A DNA stretch of 64,000 nucleotides from Begonia masoniana (Eukaryota; Streptophyta; Magnoliopsida; Cucurbitales; Begoniaceae): the NCBI GenBank assembly GCA_022432975.1, contig CM039508.1, positions 29,391,008-29,455,007 of the forward strand. Reading direction: 5' to 3'. Under the pieces are notes generated by a model, which worked only from the letters and a program-made list of their open reading frames with translations, ran no database searches and had not been told where the DNA came from. Below are positions 11,877 through 23,115 of this stretch, in pieces. The position numbers and the translations under genes are program-made. Position 1 is the stretch's first letter. Every line of letters starts with the position of its first letter.

Positions 11877-11960
11877 ACCCGGTCCCCACCAGCGGGAGGA
11901 TCTATGAGTCTTCCTACCAGTCCGGCCCCCACCAGCGGGAAGATCCGCGAACCGTACACA
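11877..11960. repeat. Two diverged units related to the 47-bp minisatellite
   Basis: Two adjacent 43-44 base units share (C)CCCACCAGCGGGA(A/G)GATC with the 47-bp unit (CCTCCACCAGTGGGAGAATTC) and end with a cgtacacataatctc tail comparable to catacatatcatcaactc. They occupy the same relative position in this LTR, so this looks like the unexpanded state of the array at the left edge of the window. Confidence 0.75.
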
Positions 11961-13090
11961 TAATCTCAAGAACAAAAATCATGGCCAATTAACCTCGTCC
12001 CACGCCTAACCATTTACATACATTTCATAGTCTTATCTTATTCACTCAAATCACATGCAAAAAACGTTTTCGTGTGCTTTTAGAGAAAACCATGATGCAT
12101 GAACGTGGAGGCACATAGGAACATAAGAACACTATACAATAAGAAACAAGTCATCCAACATTCATCATATCATAATCCTGACAAGCCATATTCATCAGAC
12201 AGTCATAAATACCAAACTCCTAGTACCCTCATGATGTAGGGCCCTAACGGCCGACATCCTAACAAACTCACTTACCTGGGTTTTTTTAGCAACGTCGTGC
12301 CTTCACTTATGCCTTCTTCACCTAGAACATTTCATATTTCGATGTTAAAATCAATCCTAAATAATCTAAATTCGAAAGTAGCAAAAACCTAGCTAAGGAA
12401 GTTTCTTAAAACTCTAACTTCTCTCTTTCGGACATTTTATCGAACACCTAGTGTGCATAGCTTAATTTCACTCACAACAATGGCAATTAAACCTTCCAAC
12501 TACCAAAATTAAACCAATACTCATTATTTCTCAACATACTATCAACAATATTCATAGTTCCTCCATTAATACTCATTAATACACGAAACCTAACAACTTC
12601 CAACATAACTTCATATTTTCGTGGTTCTAACACTACAACCCTAGTTGGTATAAGTCCCTAAATCGAAAATCTCAACAAATGAACCATCTAATACTCACCT
12701 AGGGTTAGAATCTCGAATAAAACGAAGGAAGGAATCGGCTTGGAGGAGGACCGTAGCTTGTGGGAGGAAGGAACGCCAAGGGAAGGGAGAGAGAGCGGCT
12801 GGAGAGAAAATGATCCTAAAAGGGGGGGGGGGGGGGGGGAGTTTTAGGTTTTTAATAAATTTGAACTTCAAAATTACCTTATTGCCCCTCATACTAATCC
12901 TTTACTTAATTCCATCAAATAACCTATGATTTGATTTTCTCCAAAATAATCTTAATCCACTAAAATTTCTAATAAATCTTTGGGGTTCAAATAAAACTTC
13001 TAGCTCGCCAAAAGACATTATATTCCACTGTTTACCCATCTCCGAGCACATAACAACAAAATCGAGTACATAAAATTCCTGGGTGTTACA

Positions 13091-13787
13091 CTATTCATGC
13101 GTAAATATCAAGAATAATCATCCATTAAGGGAAGAAAACAACAAAGCAACCATCATTAACGTATAAGCATTTTTCAAAACCATCCAAAAATTCCATCATA
13201 ACCCCTCATGAAAAACCTTAAACCAACATATAACAAACTTCTACTTTACCTTGATTTTCCTTGATGGAAAGTTGAGGTTTAATTTGAGAGAAATCAGAAA
13301 AATGGAGGACTTGAGAGGAGGGTTTTTCGTGAAAGGAAGAGAAGAGAGAAGAGTGTTATCGGACAACAAAACACTACATGCTTTAACTAAATGAGGTGGC
13401 ACTTCATCCTTAATCTTTCATCCACCAAAGCACAATCTTCCTCTTCCAAACTTTGAGAAACTAACTCCTTTAACTCTCCCACCCGTAATCTTCAATTAAA
13501 AAGAAGAAAGTTTGACTTAATCAAACTTCTTCTTTTCTTTTATTTAATAAATGTCTAACTTATTTATTTTGTCTTGCATTCATAATTTATTTCTCCAAAT
13601 ATTAATCACCACTTTTCATCACACTTGATTTCTTATTTCCGTAGTATTTCTCTACTTTACAATAAGTTTGCCTCATATTTTTACTTTCATCATAAACAAT
13701 TTCATTTACACAAAATGAATAACAATTAACCTTAACAATTATAAAGCATACATAAAATTTAGCTGATAAAGTTTTTCGGGTGTTACA
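13091..13787 (-). mobile_element. Terminal fragment of another TGTAACACCC-type LTR, minus strand
   Basis: It ends TTTCGGGTGTTACA at 13787 and contains the purine-rich antisense leader (13260-13350) seen in sister LTRs, but is otherwise AT-rich and diverged. The LTR ending at 13090 appears to have inserted into it. Only about 700 bp are visible and the other end cannot be found. Confidence 0.55.
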
Positions 13788-14880
13788 TGTGCTCCTCCAA
13801 AAGAGATAATAATAAATCTGGTTCGCGAATTCTACGTCAATTTCGAGGGTGAGCTACCCTAAACGGTAAGAGTTAGAAAATGAAAAGTAAAGATTTCACT
13901 TGCAGCCATAAACTCTTTTTACAATTTAGAAGAAGTGGAGGATGAATTTTTATTCACGTGGACAATCATTCACCACTGTACTTGAAGGCTGTGTTGAAAG
14001 AAATTGCTGAACCTGACACTGAATGGGTTATCTCAAAAACAGGATCCTTCTCACTCCCTCGAATTAAGCTACTACCAAAGGCAAGAGTATGATATCATTT
14101 TATTAAAAGTCGCTTATTACCTTCATCTCACAGACAACATGTGACTAAGGATAGAGCTATTTTACTACACTGTATTCTGACTGGGAAACGCATTAACATT
14201 GGGATAATTATTTATAAAAACTTATGTGCTATGCGTTGAGGCCAAAGGGGAAATTTCTCTTTCCTTCTCTCATGACAGGGTTATGTGAACATGTTGGAGT
14301 AATTTATGAAGAAAAAGAAGAGAAACATTCACCAACATCGGGTATTGCTCCTTTGGCAGTAAAAAGAATAGCGTTGAGCAATTCATGGGAAGAAGAAGCT
14401 GATGAGGATGAGGAACCAAGAAAGAGAAAATCACACTATTCAAATGCTGCAAGCGGAGTTGCAGCATCGGCAGAAAGCATCGTCTATCAGAACAAATTAT
14501 GGAAGGCTTGCGGCTTTTAGATAAAAAACTGACAAAGCAATAGGAAACTTTGCTCATGATGGAACAAAGAATAAGCCAACAAGAGGTCCAACAATATAGC
14601 ATTGATGCAAGGCTCCACAGAATGAAACGAAAAAACAGGGTATTCTGGCGCTACGACAAGCTCAAAGACAAAGCAATAGCTGAGAGCTTGACAAAGTCAT
14701 TCCACGATCCAAAACCAGCCTTCCCTCATTTTCCAACAATGCTGCTCAATGACTCAGAGTCCGAACCAGAAAAAGAAGAATAAAAGTCCAGGGAAGTACT
14801 TGTCTCCTAATTTTGTTTGCATTCTGTTTTGTTTGGCAGTGTCTCACTGCCAATTTTATATTTGGGTGTAAGGAATTAGC
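13788..14880 (+). pseudogene. Decayed envelope-position gene of an Athila-like element
   Basis: Broken frames spell fragments such as EDEFLFTWTIIHH, TEWVISKTGSFSLP, VTKDRAILLHCILTGKRIN and MTGLCEHVGVIYEE. The middle fragment parallels FTKDRAVLLYCILTGRSVN in the Athila envelope-position gene at 52099-53395, which places this as the same family. Several stops and frame changes are present. A lysine/arginine-rich acidic tail (EEEADEDEEPRKRKSHYSN) and a coiled-coil-like Gln/Glu stretch follow. The upstream part of the element (gag, pol, 5' LTR) is missing: the left edge is a Gypsy LTR end at 13787. Confidence 0.7.
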
Positions 14881-16083
14881 ATGGGGTAAAAGAAAAGTGA
14901 GCTGAACTATGTAAGATGAGAAAAAAAAATGAGTTAAAAAAATTAAAAAAAAAATTCCTAATTTTTTTAAAGAATTTCATTATCATACATTAATAACAAT
15001 TTAACTAAGGATTATTCCCTTTAGTATAATGTTCCCTCTTAACACAAAAACTCTTTTTTAGTTTGCTTAGGGATATTATCTCAATTAGATTTCACAGTTA
15101 TATTTAGATGAAAACGATTTAATGTTTATCGAAGAAAATTAGAGTTAAAAGATTCTTCTTAAAAAAATAATAAAATAATAAAATAATAAAATAATAAAAT
15201 AATAAAATAATAAAATAATAAAATAATAAAATAATAAAATAATAAGTTTGGGGGTAAGAAAGAGAAAATCACACTATTCAAATGCTGCAAGCGGAGTTGC
15301 AGCATCGGCAGAAAGCATCGTCTATCAGAACAAATTATGGAAGGCTTGCGGCTTTTAGATAAAAAACTGACAAAGCAATAGGAAACTTTGCTCATGATGG
15401 AACAAAGAATAAGCCAACAAGAGGTCCAACATATAGCATTGATGCAAGGCTCCACAGAATGAAACGAAAAACAGGGTATTCTGGCGCTACGACAAGCTCA
15501 AAGACAAAGCAATAGCTGAGAGCTTGACAAAGTCATTCCACGATCCAAAACCAGCCTTCCCTCATTTTCCAACAATGCTGCTCAATGACTCAGAGTCCGA
15601 ACCAGAAAAGAAGAATAAAAGTCCAGGGAAGTACTTGTCTCCTAATTTTGTTTGCATTCTGTTTTGTTTGGCAGTGTCTCACTGCCAATTTTATATTTGG
15701 GTGTAAGGAATTAGCATGGGGTAAAAGAAAAGTGAGCTGAACTATGTAAGATGAGAAAAAAAAATGAGTTAAAAAAATTAAAAAAAAAATTCCTAATTTT
15801 TTTAAAGAATTTCATTATCATACATTAATAACAATTTAACTAAGGATTATTCCCTTTAGTATAATGTTCCCTCTTAACACAAAAACTCTTTTTTAGTTTG
15901 CTTAGGGATATTATCTCAATTAGATTTCACAGTTATATTTAGATGAAAACGATTTAATGTTTATCGAAGAAAATTAGAGTTAAAAGATTCTTCTTAAAAA
16001 AATAATAAAAAATTAAAAATAAAATAATAAAATAATAATAATAATAATAATATAATAACATAATAAATAATAAGTTTGGGGGT
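14418..16083. repeat. Direct tandem duplication of ~830 bp (two near-identical copies)
   Basis: Copy 1 is 14418-15255 (838 bp) and copy 2 is 15256-16083 (828 bp). The word AAGAAAGAGAAA occurs at 14418, 15256 and 16084, marking both unit edges and giving a short homology for duplication. The copies differ by a few one-base indels and by the AT microsatellite near their ends, so the event is recent compared with the decay of the surrounding element. The duplicated piece includes the C-terminal part of the envelope-position pseudogene and its downstream non-coding sequence. Confidence 0.95.
15166..15244. repeat. (TAATAAAA)n microsatellite, about 10 units
   Basis: A perfect 8-base period (taataaaa) sits at the end of duplication copy 1. 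Copy 2 carries a shorter, imperfect AT-rich version at about 16000-16073. Confidence 0.95.
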
Positions 16084-16700
16084 AAGAAAGAGAAATGAAA
16101 AACAGAATAATTGCAATTTCCTAATCTACTTTCAATCTCGAGTGAGCCCTTTGGATACTCGATGGGTAGAATTTAAATAGAGGAACTTTGGGAGGAACTT
16201 CATTGCAATATTATTAATTATACTCCTCTATAATACTATACGAGTATATATCTTTATGTGACACTACTGAGAAACCGGAAGCCTTCATGACCAATATAGA
16301 CAATCGCGTAAAAAGGTAGTGTGACTCATAAGAGAAAGTTAATACAAAAAATTTATATCACCCCTACTTATTAAAAAAAAAACCTTTGAAATCTAATTAA
16401 CTTAGAAAAAACATTGAAGAGTTAACAATTTTTAATATTAACTGTGAAGTTTAGTTTTGATGATTGAACTTAGCAAGTTGAAAAGGATGTTTGAGCGCAC
16501 ACACACTTTGTAAAATTGTTTTATTGGGAAATAACTCTATGTTAATTGATTTTAATTGTGCTAGTGGAATTTTTCATAAGATTACAAGTTTCGAAGTATC
16601 CTGAAAATTGCAACAAATTTATTAATGTTAGGGAATTCTTTAATATTGATTTTATTTTGTATTACTCGAGAACGAGTAATGGTTCAAGTTTGAGAGTATT
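16084..16700 (+). other. Non-coding region before the 3' LTR of the Athila-like remnant
   Basis: No product is recognisable. The stretch ends with GTTTGAGAGTATT, a degenerate purine-rich tract that parallels GTTTGGGGGTG before the 3' LTR of the intact Athila at 55496. Confidence 0.5.
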
Positions 16701-18000
16701 TGATAACTATTAAATTATAATTATTTTATACTATTTTTATTTAATAAAATTCGTGTGATTTGCATGAATATAAAATGAAATTGGTCAAAATTATAAAAAT
16801 TGCTATAGGATGCGGTAGCATTAAAAGATTTTAAGAATTTAATGAATTTTATGTTTATTTTCAGAAAAATCAGATTATTAGCACTAATTTGAATTGTGTT
16901 GTTATCACGTTTGGTCATAGATTTACCAGCAAAAAAGTAAAAAAAGAAGATTTGATTTTTATTTGAATGACCAAAAGAGAATGAGCAAATGTAAGGAAAC
17001 ATCCCTAGAATCAAGGAAAGAGAGGAAATTGCTGGAGAAATCCCTAGAATCAAGGAATGGAGAAAGAATAGAGGTCTTTTAGCGAAGGATCTCTCCGGAG
17101 GAGAATAGAGGGATTTGTTGCTGAATGAGGGGGACGTGAGACAGAGAGACCACCATGAAAGGAAGGAGGAGGACGAGAAGAGACGGAATACAAGAAGAAG
17201 AGATGGGAGGCTTGGCTGCTACAGATTGCACTTGATCAATTCTTCTTCTTCTACTTTTTATATTTTTCTTTTGATGAATATTTGTATTTTAGATTTTATT
17301 GACATGAATTTAAGCTAAGTTTTTTATCTTGGTTAGAAGAGAAAGTACTCGTTACGTGATTTATTTAGATCTATGCAAGTTTGATATTTTTCATTGAATA
17401 ATCTATCATGATGTTTGTTGTTTAATTCCAATTGTGTTGACGGGAAAATTTGATATTACATGTTTCTGTTGTACCGAGAGGTAGATAGGAATTACGAGAT
17501 ACATGATTGATTAAATAAATTAAATTGTTACAAACTAGTTGACATTAATTTATTTGGCATCGAGAATAGGATTCTAAAGAAATTCGGATTAAGTTTTGTC
17601 ATCTAAAAAATAGAAAGAAATTCTAAGACGGATTTAACTAGGCGATTCGAGAGAATCCTAGAAAATATTAGTTCTTGTTGTTCAGTGGAAAATGTTATAG
17701 CTTTCTGTAGCATTAGGAGTAAATTGTATGTAACGAGGAAATCGATCCTAACCAATGCTTTCATTATCGTAATCTTAATAAATTGTTTCAACCTATTTCT
17801 TATTCATATCTGAGTAAACTTAAATTTTATATTATTCTGTCGCTCACACCATTTTTCTTTATATTTAATCTTTATTTATATAATTTTATAGCAATGCAAT
17901 TTAGTTAAGATTATCTTTGTAGGATAGACATTTACTTACTCTTTATTACTTTGTTAGCGACATGTGCACTGGCGTTAAGTGTAGAAAATCACTAACAACA
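16701..18000 (+). mobile_element. 3' LTR of the decayed Athila-like element
   Basis: It starts TGATAACTATT and ends CACTAACAACA (about 1300 bp). The order of landmarks follows the Athila LTRs at 44378 and 55496: a TGATAA start, a TTCTTCTTC plus TTTGTATTTTAGATTTTATT block near 17236-17300, ATCGAGA-type words, and a ctttattacttNgttagcgac block near the end matching cactttattacttgttgcgac. No hairpin is present at its start, unlike the intact Athila. Its 5' partner LTR is not in the window. Confidence 0.65.
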
Positions 18001-18950
18001 ATCACTTTAAAGGCCGAAGAGCACTTCGAAGCTTGAAGGAAAACAACAATTTTCTATTGATAAAAAAAAGTGTATTTACAATGCAGGAAAATGTGCTTAA
18101 ATATCTCCTAAGAATGACTAGGGTTTCGGCTTATGAACAAAGGAAAGAGTCGTTGGGCTCGGGTCTCGGCCACTCGTGCGCTCGCACCTCCTTGCTTTGA
18201 CATCTGACGTGCATGTCCTTGCATGGACAACTTGGCATCCCTCCATTAGTCCTAGTCTTTGCTGGAACGTGGCTAAGCTTGAATGGATTCAAAATGCTGG
18301 AGGAAAATTCTAGAAGGATTCTTTTGTCCATTGCTCGGTCGTGTGGTTGTCCTTGCGCACGCTGATCAACTGCCCACGGCGCTGGCCAGGTCAGCCATCC
18401 ATGCATGTTCTGCTATCTCTCTTCTGTACTGCCTAGGTCACCCATCCGTGCTCGCTCAACCTTGCCTCCCTCTATGTGCGCGCCCGACGACCTCTCGTGC
18501 ACCATTTCTCGGCCTTGTGCGTGAGATAACCTTTGCGCGCCAAACCTCGGCCATGTGCGCGCCAAACCTCGGCCACCCGCTAACCTAGAAGTTATCATGC
18601 AATGCATACTAACAAAATAAAGGTCAATGTTTGCCATAAAATACAAGAAAATGCCAATGTTTGCCACAAACAAAAAAAAATTACAAAAAACACTTGATTA
18701 CAAGGATTTGCCTTCGAGAAGACAATTCTCTCTTCAATGTGAGATGATCATGGAAGTGATTCACAAGAGAGAACATGTGTAAGGTTACCCATGTCTTGAG
18801 AATTTGGCTCTCACTCCAAGCAACTAAAAAAACATTCACCTACAAAATTAGCAAAAATGTGTTAGAATAAAGACAAATTGATGATTGTACCTTGGTTTGA
18901 GATCGAGAGGCCTCCGAGGCATATCAAGTTGAGTGAGGGATTAATTGTGA
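18001..18950. other. Unassigned repetitive sequence with GC-rich tandem words
   Basis: No protein similarity is recognised. The block 18330-18590 is GC-rich amid AT-rich surroundings and includes the tandem phrase gcgcgccaaacctcggcca repeated at about 18535 and 18557. The general layout (GC-rich core, then antisense leader-like sequence with a tail containing cctacaaaa) resembles the CRM-related solo LTR at 27923-29335, so it could be a decayed LTR of that type. I could not find its ends. Confidence 0.35.
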
Positions 18951-19160
18951 ACTAGATTTTATAGGAATATATTATTGGATTAGATTTTATTTCTTTATTT
19001 ATTTGTTGATTGAGTCAATCATAGAATAATTTATCTTTTTCCTTGTATAGATATGCTTAGTTTATTCTATACATTCATGTAACCATTCAATTGTTAAATT
19101 TAATTGTGATTATTAATAATTGTATTTGTTGATAAAGTAGCAAGGCAGTGTATCTTAATT
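18951..19160 (+). other. AT-rich, Copia LTR-like end sequence
   Basis: A stretch beginning attgtgaactagattttata and rich in TTATTT is typical of Copia LTR ends. No PBS, TSD or partner LTR could be identified, so the call is tentative. Confidence 0.3.
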
Positions 19161-19229
19161 TATGTTCCCAGAAAATATTACATCACTCGAAAAATTGCAA
19201 GACAAGTGAAGCCATAGAAAACAATCATT

Positions 19230-19880
19230 CATCCCCATCTGCACTTCCTATTATGATTTAAGAACAGACTCTTGTGGAACCCTTTATAGATTCTCTAGCT
19301 GAAGAAGCTTTGAAGAATGCTGTTCTTCTGTCAGATTCCCCTCCCTCTAGTCCATCTCACATAAAATATGGTCCAAATGTAGAGTAGAGATTAATCTCTC
19401 TAAAAAATTCAATGAAGAAGGATCTATTGACAATGATTTTCAGCAGGATTTAGATATATATGGTGATTTTGAGTATGATCTGGAAGACGAAGATTATATT
19501 AGTGTGGGTACTACAAAAGTACCACGGCTGCAATCAGAAAGTGAGTGAAAAATGAAAGTCGTTTTCTCTACTCTCAAATCTCCAGACATTCATTCAAGAC
19601 AACGAGAGTGAATCACCAAAGGACTCTCATATGCTCAAAAAGGGTGCGGATGCGAGTATTAAAAGCTTCTCTGTGGATACAAAATACTATGACATCTTCT
19701 CCTTTTCTATAGTCCTCGATTGGTAAGGAAGGCCAAGAACCATCTTTGGCAGAATATGAAGAACTATACGGCCCAGAAAAAGAACCTTGCGTTAGCAATA
19801 TTCCTGGAGAATCTAGAAAAGGAATTGGTAATGCAGAGAGTGTAGAAGAGAAGAAAGGGAAGTTGGATAAATCGTAGCAT
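19230..19880 (+). pseudogene. Fragment of a host protein gene, intronless and broken
   Basis: Frames shift several times but give protein-like runs: VEPFIDSLAEEALKNAVLL, SDSPPSSPSH, DLDIYGDFEYDLEDEDYISV, KMKVVFSTLKSPD, then EPSLAEYEELYGPEKEPCV. The acidic IYGDFEYDLEDEDYI segment recalls plant nuclear proteins, possibly of a PHD-finger family, but I cannot name the gene with certainty. No introns are evident, which would suit a processed copy or a fragment captured by a transposon. At least three stops or frameshifts rule out function as it stands. It is the only part of the window that reads like host coding sequence rather than a transposon. Confidence 0.45.
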
Positions 19881-20074
19881 TCATTGATCGTTTTACAAGT
19901 ATGTGTCAAAGAGGTTCTCTTTCCTCTTAAATAAACACGTAGCACGCACTTGGTGGTTCTTGATGGTTGTTACTCGCAACCTACAATAATCGATGATACA
20001 GGGATTGTATTGTTAAAGAATGAAGAACGGTATCGCTGACCAAGCTCGCTCTTTTTCTAGTGTGAGCATTAATT

Positions 20075-20308
20075 TGTTAGGATTAGACGCCCTAATCCAC
20101 CTGTAACGAACGATCCAGAAAACTGAAAAAGAAAAACGAGAAAATAATGGACACCAAATTTTACGTGGAAACCCTAGAAAGGGAAAAAACCACGGGCAGA
20201 GGAGAGAATCACTAATATCAAATTCGGTACCCATTATTTTCTCGTTTTTCTTTTTCGGTATTTCTCGGATCGTTCGATACAGGTGGATTGGGGCGTCTAG
20301 TCCTAACA
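20075..20308. mobile_element. 234-bp inverted-repeat element with TSD TAATT
   Basis: The ends are TGTTAGGATTAGACGCCC and the inverted GGGCGTCTAGTCCTAACA; the inverted arms are about 80 bp each (mismatched at scattered places), with a loop of about 70 bp. TAATT flanks it at 20070-20074 and 20309-20313. It has no coding capacity. The TG..CA ends and 5-bp TSD suggest integrase-type insertion (a solo LTR or TRIM with an unusual fold-back structure); a MITE is the alternative. The loop phrase ttttacgtggaaaccctag is like the leader of some Copia LTRs. Confidence 0.8.
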
Positions 20309-21130
20309 TAATTAGGACCAAGGACTGAAAACTTCACGCAGCAACAGTCATTTAGGCCAACAAAGTAGGTCGAGACAAAAACTTGACATTTGCATTGTGC
20401 TAACACCGCACGTGCAAATCAAATATGTGGAAACTAAACCCAATCATGTGCGAGTATTTATTATTGAATCGAACTCTGTCAGATACTGGATTCTTGACGT
20501 CCAACCGGAGGTCAATCGTTTTGTGCCTTATAAGAATTTAGGCAAAATCTAGAAAATTCTGATGGCGACCATCTATTGGTCCATGTGACAACTTCTGAAC
20601 AACTGATATTCGTGAGCTCCAAGGCAACGACCCAGCCATCAAGCCACTTAGGTCCGAGCCAGTGCCAGAAACAACAAAGATGAGTGCCAATGTCAAGAAA
20701 AAAATTTAAACGCCGACGCCCAAGAGCCTCAGTTTTCACACTGTCGAAGAGCTGGAACCGAGTATGAGTTGTAGCAATGTGAAATGAGAAAGCCTATGTA
20801 GTCTAATGTAGATACTTGAAATCACTTCTATATTAAGTTAGGACAATTTGTTTGGATGGAGAATGTGTCAACAAAGCTTTATTCCCACTGTCTATCCCAT
20901 GATGATATGAAAATAATTATAAGTTCTCATACATCAGTTGTAACATTTGGGACAAATCAATTTACTTTGAAAAATCATTATGCTTTTAGTATAAAATCCA
21001 GAATTGTTACATATTAAAGAAATTATGCACATTAGTCATTTAATTATAACTGATTTAGCATCTCACTTTATCAACTAATATTTTTGCGACACATGTGCTT
21101 TGATAAAGTTGAGATGACTGGAAGTATGAT
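20309..21130. other. Unassigned sequence with one short open stretch
   Basis: An open frame at 20409-20552 (48 codons, no ATG at its start) begins HVQIKYVETKPNHVRVFIIE. It looks coding-like, but I do not recognise it. It may belong to the same captured fragment as 19230-19880. The rest (20800-21130) is AT-rich. It includes an inverted pair agcatctcactttatca / tgataaagttgagatgact at about 21058-21121, which could be the end of a small element. Nothing else is supportable. Confidence 0.35.
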
Positions 21131-21543
21131 CATGTGGTTCACAGACTAAGTGTACTAGTGTGTGGCTCAGTTTTCCTTGCACGAAGCAGGAGGTTTCTTT
21201 CTTTGCGCACAGTTGGATTTTGTTTGTCGCCCTAATTTTTTGCGAGAGAGAGAGATTGAGAGAGCGATGAGGACAAAGAGAGGTAAAGCTTTCATAGCAT
21301 GGTTTAAGATTAAAATGTGAGATAAAATTAAGAGGGAGAGTGGATATCTGCCCTCACTCAAAGAAATATGGAGAGCTTACCCCAAACTGTCGACAACCAC
21401 TCCCAAGATGAGGGGAATGGAATAATTGTGAGTGAGGACAACCACCATTGTCAACCGCTAAAAAAAACAAAGAGGGGAATGGAATAATCCAAAGGGTCGT
21501 CTCCTTGCCAAATAACCCATTATCTGTCGAAGCTGGTGCAACA
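21131..21543 (-). mobile_element. 3' LTR of a minus-strand Reina-like Gypsy (left edge uncertain)
   Basis: The right edge GGTGCAACA (21543) is the reverse complement of an LTR start TGTTGCACC and sits next to a polypurine tract. The sequence has a pyrimidine-rich leader on the minus strand with CTCTCTC runs. Short LTRs of 300-400 bp fit this lineage. No partner LTR exists in the window, so the left boundary is a guess. Confidence 0.5.
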
Positions 21544-21556
21544 ATACTCCCCCCTT
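21544..21556 (-). other. Polypurine tract
   Basis: The minus strand reads AAGGGGGGAGTAT directly after the end of the Gypsy coding region and before the LTR. This is the usual plus-strand priming site for reverse transcription. Confidence 0.7.
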
Positions 21557-21731
21557 AAAGCTCGACCTTGTCCTCAAGGTCGAAGGTGGGGAAACGGGTC
21601 TGCAAGCTTGAAACGGCTTCCTAAGTAGCCTCCTCTGGTTTTTGATCTTTCCATTGGATTAAGACTTATTCATGCGGGTGTTGAAAGTGGCTCGCTAAAA
21701 TATGCGCTGGAAAATGAGAAAGAGCATTGAA
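21557..21731 (-). pseudogene. Reina-like Gypsy: end of integrase / chromodomain region
   Basis: The minus strand gives VLIQWKDQKPEEAT, a stop in place of Trp, then EAVSSLQTRFPTFDLEDKVEL. This follows the chromodomain tail of plant chromoviral Gypsy elements (consensus around QWKGLPPEEATWE and FPTFNLEDKV). The upstream part of the same gene is at 41108-43875; the Copia element between 21732 and 41102 interrupts it. Confidence 0.8.
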
Positions 21732-21887
21732 TATTAGTGGATATTATTTATTGTGTTTTCTATTCCTAACCCATCCTATTCTCAATGTCTATTTATTCTT
21801 TCAATATCTCTTTATATTCTCAAGGAGGTTATTATAAATACTTCATCTTCTCTAATAATATTTATCCAAGATTTATCTCTCTCTACA
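21732..21887 (+). mobile_element. 5' LTR of the Ale/Retrofit-like Copia
   Basis: It starts TATTAGTGGATATTATTTAT and ends CTCTCTACA, immediately before TGGTATCAGAGC (21888-21899, PBS). Its partner is at 40946-41102. TATAAATA at 21833-21840 could be a TATA box. Confidence 0.92.
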
Positions 21888-21989
21888 TGGTATCAGAGCA
21901 TACCTTTTTTTTTTGGACGAGCATTCGTCCTGGTCGAAGCTTCCATTTGATTTCCGCAATCTAACAGCCGCTGGCTCCAAACTCTTCTC

Positions 21990-23115
21990 ATGATGGAAGG
22001 GATCCCTACAACAGCCACTTCTCTACTATCAAAAATCACTGTTGCCACCGTCACCACCCCTTCCCAAAATCTTATTGTCTTCAATGTCTCTCCTCAAGCA
22101 CCGTTGAAACTTACTTCCAAAAAGTACTCGGCGTGGAAAGCGCAGTTCCATTTGGATATAACCTTCTTGGCTATGTTGATGGCACTCTTCCCTGTCCGTC
22201 GAAAACCTTGTCCACCAAAGATCCAATCGAAGCCACCATTTCTCTCCTCCCTAATCCTGCCCATGATCTCTGGGTTCGACAAGACCAACTTCTCCTCAAT
22301 GCCATATGGATCTCTGATGGCCACTCTTGTTCCACTCATCTCTTCGTCCTCGACCTCCAGAGATGCTTAGACCTCTCTTGCCAAAACATTTGCTTCTCCC
22401 TCATGTGGCCGTATCATGCAAATTTGCGATAATCTCGCCCAACCAAAAAAAGGCAACATAATGATTCAAGAATACATGCTCGACATCATATCCAACATCG
22501 ACGCCCTCGCACTGATGAATGCCCCAACTGATTTTGACGAACTGTCAATTCGCATTCTCAATGGCCTTGATGAGCGCTACTCCAACATCTCACATGCTCT
22601 ACAGGTATGTGAAACTGCTCTCACGTTCGATGAGCTTTTCGAACACCTGCTTTGCTACGAAGCTAAACTACCAAATCTGGGCTCAACAAATGACTTGACG
22701 CCAGCCACTGCTATGACAGCACCAGTCACCTCATTGAATCATTATTCTACTCGAGGTGGTCGTGGCTACAATCGACCCTTCGGTCAAGGACAACATCCCT
22801 CAGCTACTCCTCACCCGTCCTCACCATCATGGCCTCGACCCTCGGGGAAATCAGGTCGAGGATATCTAGGGAAATGTCAATTGTGTCGACAACAAGGACA
22901 CTCTGCTTCTCAGTGTTCTCTCTACTCTATTCCCCAATGGTTTCCTCGAGGCTTCACTCCTCAACCATGGTCTCCTCGTGGACCACCTCGAGTTGCCATT
23001 GCTCAACATCCATCATCTCGTTCGCCTACCTCGAGCCCACACTATGCCTCGAGCTACCATGCATCGCCCTCTTGTTAGGAATGGGTCCTAGACTTCGGTG
23101 CCTCACATCACATTA
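21990..23115 (+). pseudogene. Copia gag and start of protease
   Basis: The likely start is the ATG at 21990 (MMEGIPTTATSLLSK). The frame changes near 22150 and again near 22410. Recognisable parts: a capsid segment (NPAHDLWVRQDQLLLNAI), then FDELSIRILNGLDERYSNI, a Gly/Arg/Pro-rich linker, and a complete zinc knuckle CQLCRQQGHSASQC (C-X2-C-X4-H-X4-C). At the end WVLDFGASHHI is the protease active site, with DFG in place of the usual DSG. The protease is then cut by the Cassandra insertion at 23116. Gag would package element RNA in cytoplasmic particles; this copy cannot. Confidence 0.88.

Larger units (their letters stand above)
7824..13090 (-). mobile_element. TGTAACACCC-type Gypsy LTR, minus strand, split by a solo LTR
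   Basis: The two parts (7824-8112 and 11081-13090, about 2.3 kb together) read as one LTR once the solo LTR 8113-11075 and one TSD copy are removed. It ends in GGGTGTTACA at 13090. On the minus strand a 46-nt putative micro-exon (12276-12321) is followed by GTAAGT; the later acceptor site is altered (TTG/GTGACGA near 11630). Within that putative intron are two diverged units related to the 47-bp minisatellite (11877-11960). GATCGATC pairs cluster at the broken end. An 18-base G run lies at 12822-12839. The left boundary is unclear because another element ends at 7823. Confidence 0.72.

Noticed and set aside
18131..18673. Overlapping frames of 86-101 codons in the GC-rich block
   Set aside because: Opposite-strand frames in GC-rich repeat sequence with no domain or homology pattern.
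21058..21121. MITE based on the inverted pair near 21058-21121
   Set aside because: Arms are short and imperfect and no target duplication could be found.
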